NCBI GenBank assembly: GCA_029265815.1
Contig: JAJUGU010000005.1
Coordinates: forward strand, 1-64,000
Length of the DNA: 64,000 nucleotides
Direction of reading: 5' to 3'
Source: Anaerolineaceae bacterium
GTDB lineage: Bacteria; Chloroflexota; Anaerolineae; Anaerolineales; Anaerolineaceae
Shown here: piece by piece, positions 33,745-41,845 of the stretch
Position numbering within the stretch: position 1 is the first letter of the stretch
Layout of the letters: the number at the start of each line of letters is the position of its first letter
Program-made: the position numbers and the translations under genes
The notes under the pieces: generated by a model
The model's database searches: none
What the model was told of the DNA's origin: nothing
What the model saw: the letters and a program-made list of their open reading frames with translations, nothing else

Positions 33745-34714
33745 TGTTTTGCAACCGAGCAAGCACTTCGGATTTCAATCGATTAATAAATGAGCCCCTA
33801 AGCTTCACATCATTCTCAAATATATATTTTTTAGCTTTCGCAGATAAGACGAAATCCGGCGAGAGGGTGTTTTCATGAATCATTTTTATTGCGTCAATGA
33901 TTCCTTTTATTGATTTGATACATAACCCGTTGTAAAGGCCTTTTACAATATACCCAATTGACATAATGATTATCGAAAAGAATGATCGATAATACTTCCA
34001 ATTTAGATAAATTGCATTTCTAACCAAGTAGTAATATCTATCGCCTTGCCAAAATACACGTTGCTCAGAGGATGTTTTATGTAGAACTGAAATTTTAGGA
34101 TAGTAAATGATATCAAAGCCAGAATTTATAAATTGATATGAAAGATCTAGCTCTTCCCAGTAAAAAAAGAGTGATTCATCATAATAATTGGTCTTTTCAA
34201 GAGCTGATCGTCTTAACGCATGGCCCGCGCCACAAAAACGCGTAGCAATAAATTCTAGTTCTTGCTGTGCTAATCTATTTTTAGGGTAAACCCAGCTTGA
34301 TTGATCAATATTTCCAGAATAAAAATTGAGTATTTTAAACCCTACCGCAGCAAGTGCTTCATTATTCTCAAATAATTCGACGGCCTGCTTTATTGCATTA
34401 TCTGATTCAAAGATTGCGTCATTGTCAATACTAACAATTACATCTGATTGACCAAGACGCATTCCAAGATTTCTCCCTGCTGCAACTCCTATATTTTTTC
34501 CCAATTCTATGAGTTTTATCCCAACAGTCGATTTAATATAATTGCGTAATTTCTTTAATTGATCTTCATCACTACCTTGATCAATTAAAAATATTTGTGG
34601 AACAATCTCAACCTGGTTTTGAATGTTCTGCAAAGTGGCAATAGTAGAATCAGATCGATTCCACGAAAGAATAACTACATCCACACTAGTTTCTAAATTT
34701 TTTGCAACATTCAT
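33722..34714 (-). CDS. Family 2 glycosyltransferase
   Basis: 330 residues. GT-A fold: VDVVILSWNRSDSTIATL at the start, LIELGKNIGVAAGRN, a DxD-like IVSIDNDAIF for the metal and nucleotide sugar, and FFYWEELDLSYQ, the ED(D/L) acid-base region of rhamnosyltransferase-like GT2 enzymes. One hydrophobic segment (about 245-265) suggests membrane association. ATG overlaps the flippase stop codon (ATGA), so the genes are co-translated. Confidence 0.93.
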   Translation of the reverse strand: MNVAKNLETSVDVVILSWNRSDSTIATLQNIQNQVEIVPQIFLIDQGSDEDQLKKLRNYIKSTVGIKLIELGKNIGVAAGRNLGMRLGQSDVIVSIDNDAIFESDNAIKQAVELFENNEALAAVGFKILNFYSGNIDQSSWVYPKNRLAQQELEFIATRFCGAGHALRRSALEKTNYYDESLFFYWEELDLSYQFINSGFDIIYYPKISVLHKTSSEQRVFWQGDRYYYLVRNAIYLNWKYYRSFFSIIIMSIGYIVKGLYNGLCIKSIKGIIDAIKMIHENTLSPDFVLSAKAKKYIFENDVKLRGSFINRLKSEVLARLQNNENEKSF

Positions 34715-36156
34715 TCTTCGGTACTTTCAACTACTAATAAATTATTCTTTATAAAATCAATAAATTCTTTAAACTTTGATATTGAAGGAACAACCAATAA
34801 TAAAATTCCTACTATGCTAAAAATATAAGAAGATTTATAAAAACCGCCTACAATGATTATTATTATTGCATAAATCAGATTCGCAGGTAAAAATTTGCTA
34901 ATTGAGGTAACAAGAGATTCTTTTTTCTGCAGTAATTGAGTTCCCAATTTTATTTGCATGATTGTGTAAAAAACAGATCCAATTAATGCGATAACTGTAA
35001 TCCAAAAATAATTGACCTTTTGATAGGCAACTAAAACACTTCCAATAGTTACAAAAACAACAGTGAAGATGCCAATTTTGGCAACCTCATTTTGCTTTTT
35101 TCTTGATACTGCAAGTGCATTGTAGCCATATGATGACAATAAAATTGCTTGGGAAATAAGCAACACATTAATGATCGGCATTGATGAGACGTATTTCGGT
35201 AAAAAAATGAACACTAGTGGTAATAAGGCAATGATCAAAAAGATTGATAAAAAACAAGATAAATTATAAAAGGTATTAACCAGATTAATACGATTCTGAA
35301 CGGCATTGATATCATTACTTGTACTAAATTTTGCTAAAACTTCTGGGTAAACAGCCCATGCCACAGATTGAAGACCTAATAAAGTAGCATTTGAAATTGA
35401 ATTGGCAAGTGTGAAATATCCAAGTATTTCCACAGAATAATTTGCACTCACAACGGTTCTTACTGAGATTGAAATTAAATAAAAACTAAGATTATAGATG
35501 AGCAAAGGAATACCTAGCTTCAACATAGCAACTACAATTTTCTTATCCATCCGAAATTGTAGTTTTACTGGAGACATGATTAACAAGAAAATTGAACCAA
35601 TCACATCTACAACCAACATTGTATACAATTGAAAATTGATCAGTTGATTATCTCTAAATATCAATGCAGAACTAGCTAGTATGATTGCTGAAACGCTTTC
35701 TACAATTGCGATTGGCAATAACTTTTTATAAACTCGAAGAATGTTGATCAAGACTTGTTGTAAATTTGCAAAAACTGTAATAAGCGAGACAACGACTAAA
35801 TAATTCAAGAAATCATACTTTGGAAATAAGTTGATGCCTGTTACTTTTATAGTTATGGCTACAATAGTAATTAATGCGCTGAACAAAACTGTACTGATTA
35901 TTGCATTGGATGCAAAGGAACCATCCAAAGTATTTCTTTTCTCATCGCCTATAGATAACTTTACAGTAACCGCGTAGTTAATGCCCAGAGAAGTATAAGA
36001 CAAATATTGTAAAGTTAATGATATAAAACCCCAAATCCCAAAATAGTATGGGCCTAAAAATTTCGCTAAAATCAACCCTCTAAAAAACAACAAAGCATAG
36101 CTTATGTACTTATTTAGTAAATATAGTACTAATGGATTTTTTTTACTTAGTTTCAT
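34711..36156 (-). CDS. Wzx-type polysaccharide flippase
   Basis: 481 residues with about 12-14 membrane segments of the MOP/PST flippase family. The N-terminus NKYISYALLFFRGLILAKFLGPYYFGIWGF is the classical Wzx start (a membrane helix, then G-P-x-x-xG). It moves lipid-linked repeat units across the membrane for the Wzy-like polymerase of this cluster. Codon use and base composition are clearly AT-rich, as in the next two genes, a common sign of transfer. No good ribosome binding site is visible before ATG 36156. Confidence 0.9.
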   Translation of the reverse strand: MKLSKKNPLVLYLLNKYISYALLFFRGLILAKFLGPYYFGIWGFISLTLQYLSYTSLGINYAVTVKLSIGDEKRNTLDGSFASNAIISTVLFSALITIVAITIKVTGINLFPKYDFLNYLVVVSLITVFANLQQVLINILRVYKKLLPIAIVESVSAIILASSALIFRDNQLINFQLYTMLVVDVIGSIFLLIMSPVKLQFRMDKKIVVAMLKLGIPLLIYNLSFYLISISVRTVVSANYSVEILGYFTLANSISNATLLGLQSVAWAVYPEVLAKFSTSNDINAVQNRINLVNTFYNLSCFLSIFLIIALLPLVFIFLPKYVSSMPIINVLLISQAILLSSYGYNALAVSRKKQNEVAKIGIFTVVFVTIGSVLVAYQKVNYFWITVIALIGSVFYTIMQIKLGTQLLQKKESLVTSISKFLPANLIYAIIIIIVGGFYKSSYIFSIVGILLLVVPSISKFKEFIDFIKNNLLVVESTEE

Positions 36157-36165
36157 GTGATGTAT

Positions 36166-36423
36166 TTACTTTTTAAGTAATTTGAAAAGGCGTTGATTTT
36201 TATCTGCATAAGAGGTGAAGGCTGGTATTTTCCAGTTATTCGCAGCGAGATCGCGGGTCATGGAGTAAAACAGTCCGCCATCGTTGATCGGATATGCCGA
36301 CTTGAGTACAGCAGCCAGCCGGATATATCCGCCAATCAACATTGCCAGAAGAAGAAAGATTATTGAGGGCTTGATTCTTAATTTTGAAAATGAGTTGATC
36401 ATCTTGGTACTGAATCCATTCAA
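36166..36423 (-). pseudogene. Truncated N-terminal copy of the GT39-like glycosyltransferase
   Basis: 85 codons whose residues about 18-67 match the start of the 527-residue protein at 27342-28925: IIFLLLAMLIGGYIRLAAV versus ILFLLLAILIGGYIRLSAV, then YPINDGGLFYSMTRDLAANNWKIPAFTSY. After AFTSY the match stops and the frame ends 14 codons later in unrelated sequence. The copies differ at many third positions, so the duplication is not recent. It is a remnant left at the edge of the polysaccharide cluster. Translation is possible but a functional product is not expected. Confidence 0.85.
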
Positions 36424-36528
36424 ATTGTCGACTTATTTTGGGTCTATAAAACGGGCGCATTACAATATACATTAGACTGCTTAATACCTTTTTTAATTTA
36501 CCGGGCACTTGCGTTTACACCTAACTAG

Positions 36529-38460
36529 TCACTCTATGACCATAATATCCTCTAAAGTTAAGTTTTCAACGTTAAACCCCCGATTTGCCAGATGATCCAA
36601 CATCAATTCAAAGACAACTTCAGAAGACGGCAGGGTTTCTTCTGTGCATGGAGAAGCATAGCCCTCAATCTCCTCCGTAAACCATTGTTTATTGATTAAA
36701 TCTAATCGAAAGTATTTGTTGCAATATATGACTGATATATTCCCAAATTGATAGAATGGCGGTTCTTTAATATAGGCAAATGAGGTTCCGTTCTCTCCTA
36801 AACCGGTCAGCGTATCAAAACTAAATATATACCTTTGGTCAATGGGTTTTAACAAGGAGCTACCTTCCATCCAGGCTGGAATTTCCATCCCAAGATAGTC
36901 AAGAATTGTTGGGGCAATATCAATGGTTTGTGAATTAGCACTGATATGCGCAGAATATTCATCATATGGAAAATGAATGATCAACGGAATTCTCTTGCTG
37001 TTAGTCCATTGCATGGAATGATCGCTCATAATAATCAAAATGCTGTTATTATAAAAACCTCTTTTCTTGAGTTCATCTATTAAATAACCGATGCCGCTGT
37101 CAAAGTCTTTGATTGCGTCATCGTAAAAATCAGCATCCCATTCAACCTGGCTGTCTTCTTCTCGATCTGCAGAAAAAATCCGTGATTCGCTTTCAAAAAG
37201 TGGGCCGTGAGTTCCCATCCAATGCATGTGAATGAATACAGGTTGGTTTGAGTCTGAAATCAGATTGATGGCATTCTCGATCTTTGTCAGATCATGGTAA
37301 GTATATGACTTTCCCTGAACCAAACTTCTATAATCTGGCATATCTCGAATGTAAAGAATATGATAAAGGCGGTCGATTAACCGAGAAGAAATTTCATAAA
37401 GAAAACGCGCATTGTCTGTCTGGTTGTAATGATTGAGAAAAAAGAAAAGGCTGCCCTTCATGAAAGAACGGCCATTGGCTGAATCAAATCCATCTAGCAG
37501 GTTGAGATCATATGCATCGGCATAATATGGGAAGGTATACTGTACTGTTTTATACCCCATTAAATGTAAAATACCAGGAAGATGCAGGTATGAATCTTCC
37601 CCTTTAAGAATGTCTGGTGGATTTAATACATTACTACTGGTAGAGTACCTGCCATTGTACAATGAGATGATTGAACCGGTTGTTTTTGCAGAATTTGTAA
37701 AGGCGTTATCACCAACTAGTGAGGTTTCGACAATATCGGCGATATTTGGGGTGGTATTTCTCTCATACCCATAAGCTGACATGTGAGTGGCATTTAATCC
37801 CTCAACGGTAATCAGAATAATATTTGGCTTTTTCTGGTTCACCATCGCGTTTTGCTGTGAAATGGCAAGAGATGATGCGGGGTTTGGTTTGTAGGTTATG
37901 GCAAGTATGCCAATTGTTATCATGAACAAAGCTGGTATGAAATACTTGTGAGGGATTCTATATCCGATCAGATGATATAACTCAAGGATATGAGGGGCGA
38001 ACTGGAAATAGAAATACAAAAATAAGCACAGAAGAAGGATTATGTAGAAGAATCGAAGTGCCCCGGAAGTTGTAATTCCAAAATGAAAAAAAATGTAAGT
38101 AATGTTGTCAATCTGTAAGAGAAAGAAAAAAGCGCAAATAAGTGATGGAATAACCATTGCGATATTCCACACAAATTTTTTTAAAGAATTATCTGCGATT
38201 AACCTGTAAAGGCAAAAAAGTAAAAAAAGTACCGCAGTAGTAATGCATATGAAAATTGAATTTGCAAAGAAAAGCGAATTCGTTTTTTGAATTACATTCA
38301 AATAACTAAAAGAAGATGGCCTTGATAGGATGAAAAGACCTTCAAAGAAAATATAAAAACTGATACTCAGAATAGTATAAAAAAATACCCCTCCCCATGA
38401 TGGTTGGCTTTCTCTGAATCGGGAAGTTTTCTTGATAATCAATGACTTAACAATATTCAT
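36529..38460 (-). CDS. LTA-synthase-like membrane sulfatase-fold transferase
   Basis: 643 residues. About five membrane segments (residues 1-190) precede an extracellular alkaline-phosphatase-superfamily domain. It begins PNIILITVEGLNATHMSAYGY; the nucleophile region is NSAKTTGSIISLYNGRYS, with Thr rather than Cys, as in lipoteichoic-acid synthase and phosphoethanolamine transferases. Later motifs are HMHWMGTHGP and SILIIMSDHSMQW (metal Asp/His). The likely job is to decorate the envelope glycan made by the adjacent cluster with a phospho-substituent. AGAAGG precedes ATG 38460. Confidence 0.87.
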   Translation of the reverse strand: MNIVKSLIIKKTSRFRESQPSWGGVFFYTILSISFYIFFEGLFILSRPSSFSYLNVIQKTNSLFFANSIFICITTAVLFLLFCLYRLIADNSLKKFVWNIAMVIPSLICAFFFLLQIDNITYIFFHFGITTSGALRFFYIILLLCLFLYFYFQFAPHILELYHLIGYRIPHKYFIPALFMITIGILAITYKPNPASSLAISQQNAMVNQKKPNIILITVEGLNATHMSAYGYERNTTPNIADIVETSLVGDNAFTNSAKTTGSIISLYNGRYSTSSNVLNPPDILKGEDSYLHLPGILHLMGYKTVQYTFPYYADAYDLNLLDGFDSANGRSFMKGSLFFFLNHYNQTDNARFLYEISSRLIDRLYHILYIRDMPDYRSLVQGKSYTYHDLTKIENAINLISDSNQPVFIHMHWMGTHGPLFESESRIFSADREEDSQVEWDADFYDDAIKDFDSGIGYLIDELKKRGFYNNSILIIMSDHSMQWTNSKRIPLIIHFPYDEYSAHISANSQTIDIAPTILDYLGMEIPAWMEGSSLLKPIDQRYIFSFDTLTGLGENGTSFAYIKEPPFYQFGNISVIYCNKYFRLDLINKQWFTEEIEGYASPCTEETLPSSEVVFELMLDHLANRGFNVENLTLEDIMVIE

Positions 38461-38557
38461 TAACCCTTCTCCAATTGGTAAGAAGTTGGAGCTATTTGAT
38501 AAGTTTAACTGAAAAATGTGATTGTGTTGATTTTTCCCCCACTAATCATCAAAAAAA

Positions 38558-38782
38558 TTAGTGTTTCTTGCTCTTTTCCACGGCTTTCAACAGTGCATTG
38601 GCTAAAGCCTGCGCCTGAGCACAGGTAAGAAACATGTTGCTTTCATCATGTCTGAAGATCTTTTCATCTTCGGGGCAGGATTCGGTGATTTTGAGGCAGA
38701 TGTTATCTTCGAGGTCGGCATCTTCACATGAATAAAAAATTTCAACCTGCAGGCTTTCATCCAGAAGAAGGATCGGTTTCAT
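38558..38782 (-). CDS. Small hypothetical protein
   Basis: 74 residues, soluble and acidic, ending in a helix (LTCAQAQALANALLKAVEKSKKH). ATG 38782 has GGAGG seven bases upstream, which makes it a real gene despite its size; the longer frame to 38842 has no RBS. Three cysteines are scattered (in YSCED, ITESCPED and LTCAQ) without an obvious metal motif. No function recognised. It diverges from the next small gene. Confidence 0.65.
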   Translation of the reverse strand: MKPILLLDESLQVEIFYSCEDADLEDNICLKITESCPEDEKIFRHDESNMFLTCAQAQALANALLKAVEKSKKH

Positions 38783-38874
38783 GGTGAACCTCCTCGATAG
38801 ATTGTCTGTAATTAGTATATAAATTTTCGATTGGGGGTTCAATCCCCACGGATTCTACTTTTTAAAAAAGAGAC

Positions 38875-38880
38875 TATAAT
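38875..38880 (+). promoter_or_regulatory. -10 box upstream of the small membrane protein gene
   Basis: Perfect TATAAT 28 bases before ATG 38909; no clear -35. The preceding TGGGG...CCCCA inverted repeat (38832-38847) could be a binding site or the terminator stem of nothing visible. Confidence 0.4.
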
Positions 38881-38908
38881 TGCCTGCATACTACCTGTTG
38901 GAGGAAAC

Positions 38909-39106
38909 ATGCACGTTATTCTTTTTAAACTTAACTATCTCGATCCCGGTTCAGGCAGTTTGCTGGTGCAGCTGGTCGCAGCCGGATTGTTAGGCAGCAT
39001 TGGTATTTTGACAAAGATCTTCTGGGGAAGGATCAAAGCCTTCTTCAAGGGTGAAAAATATGTTCCACCCCAGCCAGCCGAAGAAGAGGATAAGTCCGAA
39101 GAATGA
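38909..39106 (+). CDS. Small DPGSGS membrane protein
   Basis: 65 residues: NYLDPGSGSLLVQLVAAG followed by one membrane helix (to about 38), then a Lys-rich and finally acidic tail (PAEEEDKSEE). Small proteins of this (Y)LDPGSGS type recur next to envelope-polysaccharide genes in many bacteria; their role is unknown. ATG 38909 has GGAGG five bases upstream. The stop overlaps the next start (ATGA), so it is co-translated with the methyltransferase and may anchor or regulate it. Confidence 0.8.
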   Translation: MHVILFKLNYLDPGSGSLLVQLVAAGLLGSIGILTKIFWGRIKAFFKGEKYVPPQPAEEEDKSEE

Positions 39107-40488
39107 AATCGGGGTCTGAACGCATCGGTGCTTCATTCCGGGATCCAAGCGGCTTTATCTTCAAGCGCGATGGCGTACTCTACCGCCAGGTGAATCAATC
39201 TTACAGCGATGCCTACGAAAAGTTGATTTCCAGCGGTGTCTACGCAGCACTCACCAAGGCTGGAGCGTTAATACCGCATACAGAATCCGCTGAAAAACCT
39301 GCCGATCCCCTGCTTGCCTACAAGGTTATCCAGCCGGAGCCCGTTCCCTTTATTTCCTACCCTTACGAGTGGAGTTTTACACAGCTTAAGGATGCTGCCC
39401 TGTTAACTCTGGGGGTTACGCGTACTGCGCTGGAAAAGGGCATGATCCTCAAGGATGCCAGTGCGTATAATATCCAGTTCATCAACGGCAAACCGGTTCT
39501 CATTGACACTCTGTCCTTCGATATCTATCAGGAAGGGGCTCCGTGGGATGCCTACCGTCAGTTCTGCCAGCATTTTCTGGCTCCGCTGGCGTTAGCCTCA
39601 CTGGTGGATATCAGGCTGACACAGTTATTGCGCGTGTACATCGACGGTATTCCACTCGATCTGGCCAGCAGCCTGCTGCCCGGCAAGACAAAGATGGGAC
39701 TTTCAGGTCTGGCATTGCATATTCACATGCACGCGCGGGCACAACAGCAATACGCTGATAAGGCTGTCTCACAGGCAGCCGCAGTAAAGATCAGTAAAGC
39801 CGCGTTGCTCAACCTGCTCAACTCACTCGAAAAGACCATTCAACCCCTAAAGTGGGAACCAAAGGATACTGAATGGGGGAATTACTACAATGCCACCAAT
39901 TATTCCGATGATGCGCTTAAATCCAAGGGTATGCTGGTTGGAAAATTTGTGGAACGCGTGAACCCGAAAACCGCCTGGGATCTGGGCGCCAACAATGGGT
40001 TGTTCAGCCGCGAACTCTCAAAACGTGGTGTGGTCACCACCGCAAGTGATATCGATCCGGCTGCAGTGGAACAGAATTATCTGGCCATCAAGTCGACCGG
40101 TGAACGCTGTTTGTTGCCGCTGGTGATTGATCTGACCAATCCCAGCCCGGCAATGGGATGGGCGCACAGCGAGCGGAATTCCCTGCTCGAGCGTGGCCCG
40201 GTTGATCTGGTGATGGCGCTGGCGTTGATACACCATCTGGCCATTTCTAACAACGTTCCGCTGGAAACAGTGGCGGAATTTCTGGCTTCCGCCGCGAAAT
40301 ATGCAATTGTGGAATTCGTTCCCAAGAGCGATTCGCAGGTCAAACGCCTGCTTGCCACGCGCAAAGATATTTTTGATAAGTATACCGAAGCTGGTTTTGA
40401 AACGGCATTTTCGGAGGAGTTTGAGATTCTTGAGAAAGAACCCATTCCCGGCAGCCAGCGAACGTTGTACCTGTTGCGTAAACGCTAA
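39103..40488 (+). CDS. SAM-dependent methyltransferase with kinase-like N-terminal half (NoeA-like)
   Basis: 461 residues in two parts. Around residue 116 lies ILKDASAYNIQF...PVLIDTLSFD, which resembles the catalytic D...N and metal-binding D of kinase folds. From about residue 290 there is a class I methyltransferase: TAWDLGANNGLFSREL (motif I), TASDIDPAAV (acidic motif post I) and DLVMALALIHHL. NoeA-type nodulation and polysaccharide-modifying proteins share this order. A methyl (and possibly phosphoryl) modification of a glycan is inferred. It is overlapped by the small membrane protein and followed by a perfect terminator. Confidence 0.78.
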   Translation: MKSGSERIGASFRDPSGFIFKRDGVLYRQVNQSYSDAYEKLISSGVYAALTKAGALIPHTESAEKPADPLLAYKVIQPEPVPFISYPYEWSFTQLKDAALLTLGVTRTALEKGMILKDASAYNIQFINGKPVLIDTLSFDIYQEGAPWDAYRQFCQHFLAPLALASLVDIRLTQLLRVYIDGIPLDLASSLLPGKTKMGLSGLALHIHMHARAQQQYADKAVSQAAAVKISKAALLNLLNSLEKTIQPLKWEPKDTEWGNYYNATNYSDDALKSKGMLVGKFVERVNPKTAWDLGANNGLFSRELSKRGVVTTASDIDPAAVEQNYLAIKSTGERCLLPLVIDLTNPSPAMGWAHSERNSLLERGPVDLVMALALIHHLAISNNVPLETVAEFLASAAKYAIVEFVPKSDSQVKRLLATRKDIFDKYTEAGFETAFSEEFEILEKEPIPGSQRTLYLLRKR

Positions 40489-40507
40489 TCTCAATGCGAT
40501 TTACTTT

Positions 40508-40538
40508 GATCCCTGGCAGATGTCAGGGATCTTTTTTT
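40508..40538 (+). terminator. Terminator of the methyltransferase operon
   Basis: GATCCCTG/CAGGGATC perfect 8-bp stem followed by a run of seven T. Confidence 0.92.
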
Positions 40539-40554
40539 GTCTCAATGTCGGTTG

Positions 40555-40563
40555 TGTTACAAT
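40555..40563 (+). promoter_or_regulatory. Extended -10 promoter of the serine dehydratase gene
   Basis: TGTTACAAT (TGN plus TACAAT) ends six bases before ATG 40570. The transcription start should fall on or next to the A of the ATG and there is no ribosome binding site, so the mRNA is predicted to be leaderless. Confidence 0.55.
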
Positions 40564-40569
40564 GCTCAC

Positions 40570-41799
40570 ATGTATTCCATCCGTTCACTCTACCGCATTG
40601 GCCGCGGACCTTCCGCCAGCCATACCATCGGGCCTGCCCGCGCAGCGGTCATCTTTCGCGAGCATTACCCGCAGGCTCACGCGTACCGCGTTCAATTGCA
40701 GGGATCGCTGGCCGCCACAGGACGCGGCCATATGACTGATCTGGCAATTGAACAGGCGCTAGCCCCTGCAGTCGTCAGTTTTGACTGGCAGCCGGATCTC
40801 TTACAGGAATTTCATCCCAACGGCATTCTCTTTCAAGCATTAGACGAATCCGGGCAGGAAGTCGGAAAGTGGCAGGTGTACAGTGTAGGCGGCGGAGAAC
40901 TGGCTGAAAAGAACCCGTCGGGCTGGCTGCCGCGCATGAAATCCATTTATCCCCTGACGACTATGACCGATATCCTGAAGCATTGCATTCAAAATGGGCT
41001 GTCGCTCTGGGAATTTGTTGAAGAATGTGAAGGGAAGGAAATCTGGGATTTTCTGGCGGAAGTCTGGCAAGCCATGCGGGCGGCTATTGACCGCGGGCTT
41101 CAAACAGAAGGCATCCTCCCTGGTGGGTTGGGTCTGGCGCGGAAAGCCTGGGTGTTTTACCGCAAGGTGGCGATCAGCGGAGAGAACTTTTTAAATGAGG
41201 GTATGCTTCCTGCTTACGCTCTGGCAACCGCAGAAGAGAATGCCAGCGGCGGTGTGGTGGTTACCGCACCCACCTGCGGCTCATGCGGCATTCTGCCAGC
41301 TGTGTTGCGCTACTTGCAGGAAAAAATCCAGTGTACTGAACAATCGATCTTGCATGCGTTGGCAACGGCAGGTCTGATCGGCACAATTGTAAAACATAAC
41401 GCTTCAATCTCTGGCGCGGAGGTGGGCTGCCAGGGAGAGGTGGGGGTGGCCTGCGCCATGGCAGCAGGGGCTGCGGCTCAATTGCTGGGCGGCACTCCAC
41501 GACAGGTGGAATACGCAGCAGAAATGGGTCTGGAACATCACCTTGGTCTTACCTGTGATCCGGTGAATGGGCTGGTTCAAATCCCGTGTATCGAACGCAA
41601 CGTTTTTGCGTCATCCCGCGCCTTGAGCTGCACACGTTACGCCTGTTCCACTGATGGCTGCCACCGCATCTCGTTTGATGAGGTGGTAAAGGTGATGAAA
41701 CAAACCGGTCATGACCTTCCAAGCCTCTACCGTGAAACAGCTGGCGGAGGCCTGGCGGTAACCTATCGCTTTCCCCCGCAGCGCAAACCGAGAAAGTAA
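40570..41799 (+). CDS. L-serine ammonia-lyase, iron-sulfur-dependent
   Basis: Fe-S serine dehydratase turning L-serine into pyruvate and ammonia. A single 409-residue chain contains both regions. The N-terminal part has the GPSASHTIGPARAA motif; the C-terminal catalytic part has TAPTCGSCGILPAVLRYL, SGAEVGCQGEVGVACAM and LTCDPVNGLVQIPCIERN, whose cysteines include the cluster ligands. It is slightly shorter than SdaA of enteric bacteria because of the intervening region. ATG 40570 is chosen since it begins MYSIRSLYRIGRGPS; upstream codons overlap the promoter. The single-gene unit sits between two terminators. Confidence 0.95.
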   Translation: MYSIRSLYRIGRGPSASHTIGPARAAVIFREHYPQAHAYRVQLQGSLAATGRGHMTDLAIEQALAPAVVSFDWQPDLLQEFHPNGILFQALDESGQEVGKWQVYSVGGGELAEKNPSGWLPRMKSIYPLTTMTDILKHCIQNGLSLWEFVEECEGKEIWDFLAEVWQAMRAAIDRGLQTEGILPGGLGLARKAWVFYRKVAISGENFLNEGMLPAYALATAEENASGGVVVTAPTCGSCGILPAVLRYLQEKIQCTEQSILHALATAGLIGTIVKHNASISGAEVGCQGEVGVACAMAAGAAAQLLGGTPRQVEYAAEMGLEHHLGLTCDPVNGLVQIPCIERNVFASSRALSCTRYACSTDGCHRISFDEVVKVMKQTGHDLPSLYRETAGGGLAVTYRFPPQRKPRK

Positions 41800-41803
41800 A
41801 ATC

Positions 41804-41832
41804 AAACGCTCCTGAAGATTCCAGGAGCGTTT
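41804..41832. terminator. Bidirectional terminator between convergent genes
   Basis: Perfect 11-bp stem AAACGCTCCTG/CAGGAGCGTTT with a seven-base loop; A-run on one side and T-run on the other serve both genes. Confidence 0.9.
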
Positions 41833-41845
41833 TCATCTACTATTC

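Noticed and set aside
38831-38857. Sequence resembling the T-arm and 3' end of a tRNA (GGGGGTTCAATCCCC)
   Set aside because: No acceptor, D-arm or anticodon arm precedes it and the T-loop register does not fit; treated as a simple inverted repeat.
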